Assembly: GCA_018267925.1 (NCBI GenBank)
Contig: JAFDXO010000168.1
Coordinates: 1 to 64,000 of the forward strand
Reading direction: 5' to 3'
DNA: 64,000 bases
Source of the DNA: Bacteroidota bacterium
GTDB taxonomy: Bacteria > Bacteroidota > Bacteroidia > Chitinophagales > Chitinophagaceae
How positions within the stretch are numbered: the stretch's first letter is position 1; every line of letters begins with the position of its first letter. Of the stretch, positions 17,166-25,201 are shown piece after piece. Under the pieces are notes generated by a model. It made no database searches. It had not been told where the DNA came from and saw only the letters and a list, made by a program, of their open reading frames with translations. A program made the translations under genes and the position numbers.

Positions 17166-17534
17166 ATGGCGACAAACTATCAGATGGAACTTCAATCTTG
17201 GCTAAAAAAGCTCGATTTATTGCAGCAAGAAAATATTTTGCTCAAAAATAAGATTGCGGATATTGCCAAGCAGGATGTAAATCGAATGGCTTTAGAACGT
17301 GTAGAATACTATCTGAACAGCTTTATTGAAAAGGATACTGTACTAGCGTTGTTACGTCACGAAGTGGCAGAAGAAATTAGAAGGGTAGGGCGTTTTGGAC
17401 ATACGGAATCTGCGCAAATGACATCACAAAGACAAACACCCCTTCGTAATGATATTGCTAAGATGGAATATGAGTTTTACAAACTAAAGGGTGATTTTAA
17501 TACTTACATCCAGCAGTTTACCACAGCAGCATAA
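17166..17534 (+). CDS. Coiled-coil protein of unknown function next to the cbb3 operon
   Basis: The 122-residue product is soluble and mostly helical. A first heptad-rich coil covers about 6-38 (LQSWLKKLDLLQQENILLKN), a middle part has charged helices, and a last coil covers about 90-118. There is no signal peptide, Cys or metal motif. No family was recognised. It is separated from the oxidase operon by 92 bases that contain an operator of the same type as those of ccoI and ccoS, so it may belong to the same low-oxygen regulon. It converges with the response regulator gene at 17598. Confidence 0.7.
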   Translation: MATNYQMELQSWLKKLDLLQQENILLKNKIADIAKQDVNRMALERVEYYLNSFIEKDTVLALLRHEVAEEIRRVGRFGHTESAQMTSQRQTPLRNDIAKMEYEFYKLKGDFNTYIQQFTTAA

Positions 17535-17597
17535 AAGGGGGATTTTCCCCAATTAGTTATATCTTGATAGGGTAGAGCAAATTTTTTATTGTGTTTT

Positions 17598-18653
17598 TTA
17601 ATTCAGCAAATTCTCCAATTTCTTTTCGTTGAGAATTACGATATCGCCACCTCGAATGTCTATTAGTTTTTCTTCTTTAAAATCGCTCAATGTGCGAATT
17701 AGGCTTTCTTTAGCTGTACCGGCAATAGTTGCTAAGTTTTCGCGACTGATATCTATAACGTAGTTCTCGTTATGGGTTTTATATTTTTTATTGAGTGCAA
17801 CCAGTGCATCGGCTACTTTTTTACGAAGAGAATTGTAGGCAATGCTAAGCAGTTGGTGTTCTTTTTCAGTTACATTTTTAGCCAGTAATTGTATGAATTT
17901 TTGCATCACTTCACGATTACTGCTGACCAACTTGTCAAATTCTTCTTTGGGTATGACCGCAATTTCTGTTTCTTCTAATGCTTCAGCTGTTTCCTTGTAA
18001 GGCGTGCCTTCCAGCAAAGCTAAATAGCCAAAAAAGTCGCCCTCGTTATACAATCCCATCACAAATTCTTTGCCATCGTCATTGGTTTTATAGGTTTTTA
18101 TTTTTCCCTTCTCAATGTAAAATAATCGAACAGGATGATTCCCTTCAGCATAAATAATTTGCTTTTTCTTATAGTGATTTACGCTGCGCTCTTTTGCTAA
18201 TTCATGAAGTAACTCATCGCCACCAGCATGGCTAATGATCTCATTTAGTCCATCTATGTTTGCAGACAATTGTTGGCGAAAGGTATCTACCTTTCGAAGT
18301 CTGCTTTCAATAGCACTGAGTAGTTCTGTGCCATTAAAAGGCTTGGTGATATAATCGTCTGCGCCTAATTCCATCCCTTTTCTGATCTCTGAGCGTTCAG
18401 CTTTAGCTGTAAGAAATATGAAGGGGATATTTCGTGTTGATTCGTTTTTTTGAAGTGCATGAATAACGCCATAACCGTCTAATACAGGCATCATAATGTC
18501 GCACACAATAATGTCCGGAGTATGCTTAAAGGCAAGCTCAACGCCTAATTTTCCATTAGCGGCAGTAATCACGGTATAGTTAGAAAGTTCCATGATTTCA
18601 GCCATGTTTTCACGAATATCATCGTTGTCTTCTATCAATAAAACGGTCTTCAT
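17598..18653 (-). CDS. Response regulator fused to cyclic-nucleotide-binding and Crp-type HTH domains
   Basis: The ATG at 18653 (MKTVLLIEDN) gives 351 residues; a start 24 bases upstream would only add a hydrophobic stub. Residues 1-122 form a receiver domain with acidic D9 and D11/D12, phosphoacceptor D52 in CDIMMP, and the Lys of TKPF. Residues about 145-260 form a cNMP-binding-type beta barrel (EGNHPVRLFYIEKGKIKTY). Residues about 275-350 form a Crp-type winged helix whose recognition helix reads KESLIRTLSDF, keeping the Glu and Arg that contact TGA half-sites in Crp and Fnr. It follows the PAS kinase gene by 48 bases on the same strand and is its likely partner. It probably controls the cbb3 genes next door. 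Confidence 0.88.
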   Translation of the reverse strand: MKTVLLIEDNDDIRENMAEIMELSNYTVITAANGKLGVELAFKHTPDIIVCDIMMPVLDGYGVIHALQKNESTRNIPFIFLTAKAERSEIRKGMELGADDYITKPFNGTELLSAIESRLRKVDTFRQQLSANIDGLNEIISHAGGDELLHELAKERSVNHYKKKQIIYAEGNHPVRLFYIEKGKIKTYKTNDDGKEFVMGLYNEGDFFGYLALLEGTPYKETAEALEETEIAVIPKEEFDKLVSSNREVMQKFIQLLAKNVTEKEHQLLSIAYNSLRKKVADALVALNKKYKTHNENYVIDISRENLATIAGTAKESLIRTLSDFKEEKLIDIRGGDIVILNEKKLENLLN

Positions 18654-18701
18654 TTTCAATGTTATTAGTGTGGTCATTAAGATATAATTCCTGATTCAAT
18701 T

Positions 18702-19886
18702 TTATGATTCAGGGTGGTTAGTTTTTTTTTCTGCTTGAGGCGCAAATGTAATAATGAATTCAGTGCCTTTATTTAATTCACTATTCCATTTAATAGTCCC
18801 ATTCATAAGTTCGGCATATCGAGCTACAATGTGTAGCCCAAGCCCTGTTCCTTGAATGTTGGTTACATTTCCACCACGGAAAAAACGCTCAAATAAATGT
18901 TGTTGGTCTTCGTGTGAAATTCCGATGCCGTTATCTTTTACTGAAAAAATGAGTTGTTTATTTTGCATTTCACTATAAGCGGTTATTGCTTCATTTTCAG
19001 GCGAAAATTTCACTGCATTGGAAATGAGGTTCATAGTGATGTGTTTCAATAAAGTAGGGTCAAGAATAAATTGTGTTTCACCTCTATGTTCATAATTAAT
19101 TGTTTGTCCGGGTTTGATGATTGTTTTTAACTCATTTACAGTTTCGGAAATTAGGGAAGCTACATTGATCTCTGAAAAGCGAAGCTGAATGCGCCCTTCC
19201 TCAATTTTCCCAACGGATAAAAAGTCGTTCAGGATATCATTTAATGTATTGACGGCTGATATAATTCGCTGAATATGCCGATCTCGCTTGGGTTGTTCTT
19301 CAGCTTTTTGATATTTAGCAAGCAAGTAGGTTGATGACAAGATAGTGCTTAGCGGTGTTCTAAATTCATGAGAAGCCATTGATACAAATCGAGATTTAAG
19401 CTCGTTTAATTCCTTTTCCTTTTCCAATGCCTCGGTTAGGGATTGGGTACGCTCTTCAACTTTTCTTTCTAATTCACTATTTAGGTTTACTAATTGCTTT
19501 TCTGATTCTTTCCGAATACTGATGTCATTAATGAAAGCTACCACATACATTCCATCAGAGGTGGTATAGCTACTTAGACTTACTTCAACGGGAAACTCTA
19601 TACCATCTTTTTTGACTCCAAATAAATCCATGCCAATTCCCATTGGGCGGCTGTGTGGATTTGTGTTGGTATAGCCTGTTCTATGATGCTCGTGTTTATG
19701 GTGGAATCTGCGCGGGATAAGAGTCTCAATCGTTTTTCCAACCAAATCTTCTAACTCATACCCAAATTGTTGCAACGCAAATTTGTTTGCAAGAACAATT
19801 TTCCCTTCATGGTTTGTAGTTACAATACCAATGGCAGCATAATTGAAAAGTGCTTCGTATTCTTTTTGAAATGGTTTGATATTCAC
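18702..19886 (-). CDS. PAS-domain histidine kinase
   Basis: The 394-residue product has no membrane segment, so it senses a cytoplasmic or diffusible signal. A PAS domain covers about 10-125, with a His-rich helix at 61-68 (FHHKHEHH) and a KKDGIEFPVEVSLS strand like that of FixL-type PAS domains. A coiled linker (126-160) follows. The HisKA domain has phosphoacceptor His173 in ASHEFRTPLS, and the HATPase has the N box NLISNAVKFSP, G1 VKDNGIGIS and G2 GTGLGLHIV. It is the first gene of a two-gene unit with the REC-Crp regulator and is transcribed toward the cbb3 operon. Whether the PAS domain binds heme cannot be decided from the sequence. Confidence 0.9.
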   Translation of the reverse strand: MNIKPFQKEYEALFNYAAIGIVTTNHEGKIVLANKFALQQFGYELEDLVGKTIETLIPRRFHHKHEHHRTGYTNTNPHSRPMGIGMDLFGVKKDGIEFPVEVSLSSYTTSDGMYVVAFINDISIRKESEKQLVNLNSELERKVEERTQSLTEALEKEKELNELKSRFVSMASHEFRTPLSTILSSTYLLAKYQKAEEQPKRDRHIQRIISAVNTLNDILNDFLSVGKIEEGRIQLRFSEINVASLISETVNELKTIIKPGQTINYEHRGETQFILDPTLLKHITMNLISNAVKFSPENEAITAYSEMQNKQLIFSVKDNGIGISHEDQQHLFERFFRGGNVTNIQGTGLGLHIVARYAELMNGTIKWNSELNKGTEFIITFAPQAEKKTNHPES

Positions 19887-20002
19887 GTACGTAAGATAGA
19901 TATTTATTGAAGCTGGATTAGTTGTCTTAATGAACCGGTTTTATTTTCAAAACAATTCATGGGTTACATTCTTGCAAGCATCCTAAACTAAAGTTTAGTT
20001 GA

Positions 20003-22129
20003 TTAGTATCGCAATAATGCTTCAATTTTTTCAGCTACTTTATCTGCATTGGGCAGCATGGCTGCTTCTAAAACAACGTTCATTGGAACTGCCGGAAGGT
20101 TTAATGCTCCTAAAGTTTGAACCGGTGCATCAAGTTGTGCAAAACAATTTTGAGCAATTCTGCCGGCAAGTGCTTCACAGAAAGAGTTGTGCAGTTGTTC
20201 TTCTGTCAATACTAAACTTTTGCCATGTTTCTTGACCGTGTCATAAATCAATGCTTCATCTAAAGGATATAGTGTTCTGATGTCAATGATTTCTATTTGT
20301 CCCGGAAATTGTTTGGCTGCATTTTTAGCCCAATGAACCCCCATTCCATAAGTGATGATGCAAATGGTTTCTCCATTTTCAATTTGTTGATCGCCGGCTT
20401 GCAAAACGCTTAACCCTTTACCGAAAGGTAACACATAATCGCTGTCAGGTTCAATTGTTTTTGCCTCATCTGTTCCAGGAACTTTGCTCCAATATAAACC
20501 CTTATGTTCGAGCATGATGACGGGATTTGGGTCAAGAAATGCCGCTTTCATTAAACCTTTTAGATCGGCTGCATTGCTTGGATAGGCTATTTTGATTCCT
20601 TTTATGGTTGCCAATGTGCTTTCTACGCTGCCACTATGATAAGGTCCGCCACCACCGTATGCTCCAATTGGAACGCGCACAATACAATTGACCGGAAATT
20701 TTCCACAACTTAAATAGCAAGACTTGCTAATTTCAGACACTAATTGATTCATGCCCGGGTATATATAATCGGCAAATTGCACTTCTACAATGGGCTTTAG
20801 TCCTAAAGCACTCATGCCAATTGTAGAGCCAATTATGTAAGCTTCTTGAATGGCCGTATTGAAAACTCTGTCATCGCCAAACTTATCGGCAAGTGTTGCC
20901 GCTTCCCGAAAAACCCCGCCTAATCTGCGACCTACATCTTGTCCATAAAAAAGAGCTTCAGGATATTGTTGTAAAATTTCTTCAACGGCATGAAGGGCTG
21001 CATCTACCATCACTACTTTTTCTTTCCCTTGCGGTGTGCGGGTTCCCACTTCTTCAGTTGCAGATGTAGGAGCAAAAACATGATGAGAAACAGTAGTCGG
21101 ATCAGGTTCTGATGCTGCTAAAGCGTGATTAAATTCTTGTTGAGCAAATTCTATTTGTTCTTGATCTATTTCTGCTAACTGTTCTTCTTTTACACCTCGT
21201 TGCATCAACGCTTTGCGCAATTTTGGAACAGGGTCGTTTTGTGCATGTTTTTCTAAATCTTCAGCTGTTCGATACCATTCTTTTCTAACCCCAGAAGTAT
21301 GGTGTCCCAACAAGGGTACTTTTGCATGAACGAGAATCGGTTTCCTTTCACGACGCACCCAATCAATAGTATATTCCATTGTCTTGTAGCTATCCACAAA
21401 GTCACTACCATTCACCCGAACACGCTCTAAACCGGTGAATCCGGCGGCATACTCATACGCATCATTGGTGCGAGCTTCATCACTACTTACAGAGATGCCC
21501 CAATCATTGTCTTGAACAAGATAAATAATAGGTAATTGATGTAAAGCAGCAAAGGAAAAACCTTCACTCACTTCACCTTCGGTAACACTGCCATCGCCTA
21601 AAGAACAGATGACCACAGGTGGCGTTTCATATTCTTTCAGTTTTTGTTTTTCTATGTACTGTATTCCTTGAGCGAGACCGGTTGTAGGAATCACTTGCAT
21701 GCCCGTAGCACTGCTTTGGTGGATTATAGTAGGGTAACCTTGTCTGCGAATATTAGGATGGTTATAGTATTCGCGACCGCCCGTAAAAGGATCATCTGCT
21801 TTAGCTAAAAGCTGCAACATTAATTCATAAGGACGATAGCCCATTCCCAACATTAGACTTTCATCGCGATAATAAGGACTTACATAATCGCAAGCCTGAA
21901 GTAGGAATCCGGTTGCTAATTGTATGGCTTCATGTCCTCGAGAGGTACTATGTACATACTTGCAAATTTGGCGATTGGCATCGTAAATATCAGCCATAGC
22001 GCGTGCAGTCATCATTTGTCTGTATGCGCGCAATAGAGTGTCTTTAGAAAGCATGTCGGTTGATTGATTCTCCTGCTTGCGTGTAGCAGGGCTAAAAGTA
22101 CGTTGTAATTGGGAAAGAAATGATGCCAT
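20003..22129 (-). CDS. Branched-chain 2-oxoacid dehydrogenase E1, alpha and beta subunits fused
   Basis: The ATG at 22129 gives 708 residues; the longer frame needs a TTG seven codons earlier. Residues about 30-340 are E1-alpha with the thiamine diphosphate motif GDGSVTEGEVSEG and its later Asn. Residues about 378-708 are E1-beta (EALFYGQDVGRRLGGVFR, then PIGAYGGGGPYHSG). The enzyme decarboxylates 2-oxoisovalerate and related acids in branched-chain amino acid breakdown and feeds branched fatty acid synthesis. The fused form is usual in Bacteroidota. The E2 and E3 genes are not in the window. A dehydrogenase for pyruvate is less likely from the beta-subunit sequence but not excluded. Confidence 0.87.
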   Translation of the reverse strand: MASFLSQLQRTFSPATRKQENQSTDMLSKDTLLRAYRQMMTARAMADIYDANRQICKYVHSTSRGHEAIQLATGFLLQACDYVSPYYRDESLMLGMGYRPYELMLQLLAKADDPFTGGREYYNHPNIRRQGYPTIIHQSSATGMQVIPTTGLAQGIQYIEKQKLKEYETPPVVICSLGDGSVTEGEVSEGFSFAALHQLPIIYLVQDNDWGISVSSDEARTNDAYEYAAGFTGLERVRVNGSDFVDSYKTMEYTIDWVRRERKPILVHAKVPLLGHHTSGVRKEWYRTAEDLEKHAQNDPVPKLRKALMQRGVKEEQLAEIDQEQIEFAQQEFNHALAASEPDPTTVSHHVFAPTSATEEVGTRTPQGKEKVVMVDAALHAVEEILQQYPEALFYGQDVGRRLGGVFREAATLADKFGDDRVFNTAIQEAYIIGSTIGMSALGLKPIVEVQFADYIYPGMNQLVSEISKSCYLSCGKFPVNCIVRVPIGAYGGGGPYHSGSVESTLATIKGIKIAYPSNAADLKGLMKAAFLDPNPVIMLEHKGLYWSKVPGTDEAKTIEPDSDYVLPFGKGLSVLQAGDQQIENGETICIITYGMGVHWAKNAAKQFPGQIEIIDIRTLYPLDEALIYDTVKKHGKSLVLTEEQLHNSFCEALAGRIAQNCFAQLDAPVQTLGALNLPAVPMNVVLEAAMLPNADKVAEKIEALLRY

Positions 22130-22273
22130 TCGTTTTGGTTTTGCTTTCAATGAAAGCGTTGCAAATATCGAAACTCAAGTTGAAAGCAAAGCATTTATCA
22201 AAAATTGAAAAATAATGATTGGCAGGAATTGCTGAAAGTGTTACTATATCAAGCTTTTTGTTAGTTTCACAGG

Positions 22274-22909
22274 ATGTATCAAATGCCATATTTTACAGAA
22301 ACGAATCAATTTGAAGTATTGGATTTTATGCGTTCTCATTCATTTATTACGCTTATAGGAAGTTTAAATGGACAGAGTGTAGCAACTCAAATCCCTATTA
22401 TGATTCAAGGAGATATAAACAATTTGACGCTAATTGGTCATGTTATGCGAGAAACAGATCATTGTAAAGCTTTGATGTCCAATCCCAATGTATTAGCCTT
22501 GTTTACCGGTGCTCATTGCTATGTGAGTGCTGGATGGTATGCAGAACGCGGACATGCCAGTACTTGGAATTATATCAGTGTTCATGCACGAGGAACAATA
22601 AAAATATTGAATGATAGAGAAACGCTTCAGGTTATAACAGAACAGACACGAATGTTTGAAGAAAATCAGCCCAAACCACAATTTGTTTCTGCATTATCGG
22701 AAGACTATTTGCAAGCGGGCATTTCGGCAATTGCCGGATTTGAAATGAAAGTAGAAGAACTTTACCCTATTTTTAAGTTAAGCCAAAATCGGGATGACAA
22801 AAGCTACCAAAACATAGTTTATATGCTGGAAGCCCAAGAAGATAGCGGATCTCATGATATAGCTTTGGAAATGCGAAAGCGAAGAAAGCAACTTTTTTTA
22901 GACAATTGA
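22274..22909 (+). CDS. PaiB-family FMN-binding protein
   Basis: The 211-residue product shows the PaiB pattern throughout: MYQMPYFTETNQFEVLDFM at the start, a SLNGQSVATQIPI strand, GHVMRETDHCKAL, and a YVSAGWYAERGHASTWNY segment that forms the flavin site. PaiB proteins are split-barrel FMN binders. In Bacillus the protein is a negative regulator of degradative enzymes and sporulation, but no DNA-binding domain is visible and the enzymatic role is open. The gene is monocistronic, divergent from the E1 gene, and shares a terminator with sucD. Confidence 0.88.
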   Translation: MYQMPYFTETNQFEVLDFMRSHSFITLIGSLNGQSVATQIPIMIQGDINNLTLIGHVMRETDHCKALMSNPNVLALFTGAHCYVSAGWYAERGHASTWNYISVHARGTIKILNDRETLQVITEQTRMFEENQPKPQFVSALSEDYLQAGISAIAGFEMKVEELYPIFKLSQNRDDKSYQNIVYMLEAQEDSGSHDIALEMRKRRKQLFLDN

Positions 22910-22926
22910 AATTGTGTTAAAAGAAA

Positions 22927-22951
22927 ACGACCGCCTTTATAGAGCGGTCGT
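22927..22951. terminator. Bidirectional terminator between paiB-like gene and sucD
   Basis: Eight-base arms ACGACCGC (22927-22934) and GCGGTCGT (22944-22951) enclose a nine-base loop, flanked by an A-rich stretch on the left and a TAATTATTAA stretch on the right, between convergent genes. Confidence 0.75.
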
Positions 22952-22975
22952 AATTATTAAGAGCAAAGATAAAAA

Positions 22976-23860
22976 TTAGGCAACAGGTTCTAATTTCAAT
23001 ACTTGCGCCATTGTTTTTCCAATGTTAGCCGGACTTTCAACTACATGAATACCACACTCTGTCATGATCTTCATTTTTGCCGCAGCTGTATCGTCCGCAC
23101 CACCAATGATAGCACCGGCGTGCCCCATTCTGCGACCGGCAGGAGCCGTTTGTCCAGCAATAAAGCCAACTACAGGCTTGCGCATATTTTGTTTTAACCA
23201 CTGCGCAGCTTCTGCTTCCATGTTGCCACCAATTTCACCAATCATAATGATGCCATCAGTTTCTGAGTCATTCATAAGTAATTCTACGGCTTCGCGAGTT
23301 GTAGTGCCAATGATTGGGTCGCCTCCAATTCCTATGGCAGTAGAAATGCCCATCCCAGCTTTTACGGCTTGGTCTGCAGCTTCATAAGTCAAGGTTCCTG
23401 ATTTTGAAACAATGCCAATACGACCCGGTTTAAAGACGAAACCAGGCATAATACCCACTTTCGCTTCACCAGCTGTGATCACACCCGGGCAGTTAGGTCC
23501 AATCAAACGACATTCTTTTCCTCTTAAATATTCTCGAGCTTTCACCATGTCTTGAACAGGAATACCTTCTGTGATACAAATAATCACTTTGATACCGGCA
23601 TCGGCTGCTTCCATTATCGCATCAGCAGCAAAAGCAGGAGGAACGAAAATGATAGATACATTTGCTCCGGCTTGAGAAACAGCATCGGCTACCGTGTTGA
23701 AAACAGGGCGATCAAGATGTTTTGTGCCACCTTTTCCCGGCGTTACTCCACCTACCACGTTTGTTCCATACTCAATCATCTGTGTAGCATGAAATGTACC
23801 TTCCGTGCCGGTAAAACCCTGCACAATAACTTTTGAGTCTTTATTTACTAATACAGCCAT
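22976..23860 (-). CDS. sucD: Succinyl-CoA synthetase alpha subunit
   Basis: The 294-residue product has the CoA-binding Rossmann domain ([17 protein letters not shown], then GGVTPGKGG), the SKSGTLTYE ligase motif and the phosphorylated His in GHAGAIIGG near residue 246. It forms succinyl-CoA synthetase with SucC and couples succinyl-CoA cleavage to ADP or GDP phosphorylation in the TCA cycle. sucC is not in the window, as is usual for Bacteroidota where the two genes are often apart. It has its own promoter at 23893-23922. Confidence 0.94.
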   Translation of the reverse strand: MAVLVNKDSKVIVQGFTGTEGTFHATQMIEYGTNVVGGVTPGKGGTKHLDRPVFNTVADAVSQAGANVSIIFVPPAFAADAIMEAADAGIKVIICITEGIPVQDMVKAREYLRGKECRLIGPNCPGVITAGEAKVGIMPGFVFKPGRIGIVSKSGTLTYEAADQAVKAGMGISTAIGIGGDPIIGTTTREAVELLMNDSETDGIIMIGEIGGNMEAEAAQWLKQNMRKPVVGFIAGQTAPAGRRMGHAGAIIGGADDTAAAKMKIMTECGIHVVESPANIGKTMAQVLKLEPVA

Positions 23861-23892
23861 AAGCTTCTTAATTGTTTGTAAAAAACTGGGCG

Positions 23893-23922
23893 CAAAAGTA
23901 ATTAATTGTCTTCAATCACAAA
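23893..23922 (-). promoter_or_regulatory. sucD promoter
   Basis: On the minus strand TTTG (plus 23919-23922) and TACTTTTG (plus 23893-23900) are separated by 18 bases. The ATG at 23860 follows about 33 bases later. This is a good match to the phylum consensus. Confidence 0.7.
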
Positions 23923-24075
23923 TTACTTCTTAACTTTGCGCTGCAATATTGAAACAGGATAATTGAAAATGTAAAGTTTATTTGGTATTAACCCCAACCA
24001 ATTTTACCGCTTAATTGTCTTTTCAAAGTGAGATAAACTCAAAAAAATACTTTTCAAAAGATACTAAAAATAAAT

Positions 24076-24104
24076 AAGCGCCGTTGTAATGGTAAACGAC
24101 GCTT
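24076..24104 (-). terminator. Terminator downstream of the Mla-type ATPase gene
   Basis: Read on the minus strand, arms AAGCGTCGTT and AACGGCGCTT (one mismatch) enclose a nine-base loop and are followed by ATTTATTTTT. This is the right polarity to end the leftward gene whose stop is at 24256. Confidence 0.6.
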
Positions 24105-24149
24105 GCTTGATACTAAAGATGTAATGGGTAATCAATTCTAGATTTGAAG

Positions 24150-24177
24150 GCCGGTTTCTACCGGCTTTGTTTTTTTG
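24150..24177 (+). terminator. Rightward terminator without an upstream gene
   Basis: The arms GCCGG (24150-24154) and CCGGC (24161-24165) enclose a six-base loop and are followed by TTTG and seven T. The nearest rightward coding region upstream ends at 22909, beyond sucD, so it must serve an unannotated transcript or act only by chance. Confidence 0.6.
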
Positions 24178-24255
24178 ATGAATGTGTAAAATAGGTATTC
24201 TATTTAGATTTCCAAATTTTTTTGAACGAAAGTTTATTTTTTTCATAATCGCCAC

Positions 24256-25050
24256 TTATTTGTTGGGGGAAATTATTCCGTTGCGTAACTGCTCTTGCTT
24301 GTTAGCTTCTTTGGCTTTAGTAAGAAATTCAGATGCAAAAATAAAAGCGTTTAAGTCTTCATCATTGCTGAAAATAATCTCCTTATTTGAGCCTTCCCAT
24401 TTCTTAATCCCCTTGTGCATGTATAAAATATGATCGCCGCTTTCCATTACCGTGTTCATGTCGTGAGTGTTGATGATAGTAGTCATATTGTACTCAGTAG
24501 TAACTTCTTTTATCAGTTTGTCTATTACCAAAGAGGTTTGTGGATCAAGTCCCGAATTAGGTTCGTCGCAAAAAAGATATTTGGGATTCAATACAATGGC
24601 ACGGGCTAAAGCCACCCGTTTTTTCATCCCACCACTTATTTCAGCCGGATGTTTTTTGTTTGAACCCTCTAAATTTACTCGGGATAAAACTTCATTTACT
24701 CGCGTTTGTTTTTCATTTTTTGTCATTTGGGTAAACATGTCTAAAGGGAAGCGTACATTATGCTCTACGGTCATACTGTCGAATAGTGCCGAACCTTGAA
24801 ATAGCATACCGATTTGTTTGCGAATTTGCTTCAATTCTTCGGGTTCTATCTGCATGATATCTTTGCCTTCATACAGAATTTCACCTTCATCAGGACGTAA
24901 CAATCCTACCAAACATTTCATCAATACCGTTTTTCCACTCCCGCTGGCACCAATGATTAAATTGGTTTTTCCGGGCTCCATTTTGGCAGAAACGTCAATC
25001 AAAACACTCTTATCTCCAAAACTTTTTTTGATGTGCTTTATCTCAATCAT
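24256..25050 (-). CDS. ABC transporter ATPase, MlaF-like
   Basis: The ATG at 25050 (MIEIKHIKKSFGDKSV) gives 264 residues; an upstream start adds 16 atypical residues. Motifs are Walker A GASGSGKT, Q loop in GMLFQGSALFDSMTV, signature SGGMKKRVALARA, Walker B LFCDEPNSGLDP and the switch His in NTHDM. The GSALFDSMTV and SGGMKKRVALARAI wording is typical of MlaF/Ttg2A, the ATPase that powers phospholipid transport between the inner and outer membranes. The permease MlaE and the MCE protein are not adjacent here. They may lie elsewhere on the chromosome. Confidence 0.85.
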   Translation of the reverse strand: MIEIKHIKKSFGDKSVLIDVSAKMEPGKTNLIIGASGSGKTVLMKCLVGLLRPDEGEILYEGKDIMQIEPEELKQIRKQIGMLFQGSALFDSMTVEHNVRFPLDMFTQMTKNEKQTRVNEVLSRVNLEGSNKKHPAEISGGMKKRVALARAIVLNPKYLFCDEPNSGLDPQTSLVIDKLIKEVTTEYNMTTIINTHDMNTVMESGDHILYMHKGIKKWEGSNKEIIFSNDEDLNAFIFASEFLTKAKEANKQEQLRNGIISPNK

Positions 25051-25155
25051 CAGGGTATATCTATGACTCCAAAATTCGTAAGTATTTGCGAACCTCAATC
25101 AAAAAATTATATAGCCTTTGTATAGAGGAAATAAATTAGCAAAAAGAAAATTAAT

Positions 25156-25187
25156 TAAACGTTTGTTTAGTTTCAAACAACTGTTTA
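25156..25187. promoter_or_regulatory. Operator inverted repeat over the TetR-efflux promoter
   Basis: The left arm TAAACGTTTGTTT (25156-25168) and right arm AAACAACTGTTTA (25175-25187) are inverted repeats that agree in 11 of 13 positions, with a six-base spacer. The repeat covers the -33 box and touches the -7 box of the promoter at 25162-25193. It is therefore the obvious binding site of the TetR repressor encoded immediately downstream. Confidence 0.7.
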
Positions 25188-25193
25188 ACTTTG
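25162..25193 (+). promoter_or_regulatory. Promoter of the TetR-TolC-EmrAB operon
   Basis: TTTG at 25162-25165, 20 bases, then TAACTTTG at 25186-25193 is a near-perfect Bacteroidota promoter. The ATG of the TetR gene begins at 25202, only eight bases past the -7 box. The transcript therefore has at most one or two leader bases and is probably leaderless. Confidence 0.75.
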
Positions 25194-25201
25194 TGCCCGA
25201 A

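Larger units (their letters stand above)
23931..24177 (+). ncRNA. Candidate non-coding transcript with own promoter and terminator
   Basis: A rightward -7 element TAACTTTG at 23931-23938 (with ATTG at 23905-23908, 22 bases upstream) lies back to back with the sucD promoter. Downstream there is no reading frame worth the name, and an ATG near 23968 is followed at once by a stop. At 24150-24165 a GCCGG/CCGGC hairpin is followed by a T-rich tract (24166-24176), a rightward terminator that serves no annotated gene. The predicted RNA is about 230 bases long. No match to 6S, tmRNA, RNase P or SRP RNA was recognised by eye. Read-through noise or a dead gene is the alternative. Confidence 0.35.

Noticed and set aside
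17537..17550. GGGGA/TCCCC hairpin between convergent genes at 17.5 kb
   Set aside because: Very short stem and no T tract. It is a possible weak terminator only.
18702..19886. Firm call of an oxygen-sensing heme PAS domain (FixL)
   Set aside because: The F-helix histidine is also present in PAS domains that bind no heme, and the distal Arg is absent, so only a PAS kinase is claimed.
19986..20000. Fifteen-base palindrome AACTAAAGTTTAGTT after the E1 stop codon
   Set aside because: AT-rich, short arms, no T tract on the relevant strand and no repeat elsewhere. It could be chance.
24064..24255. Minus-strand frame of 63 codons between the ATPase gene and sucD
   Set aside because: It runs through two hairpins and has no protein-like features.
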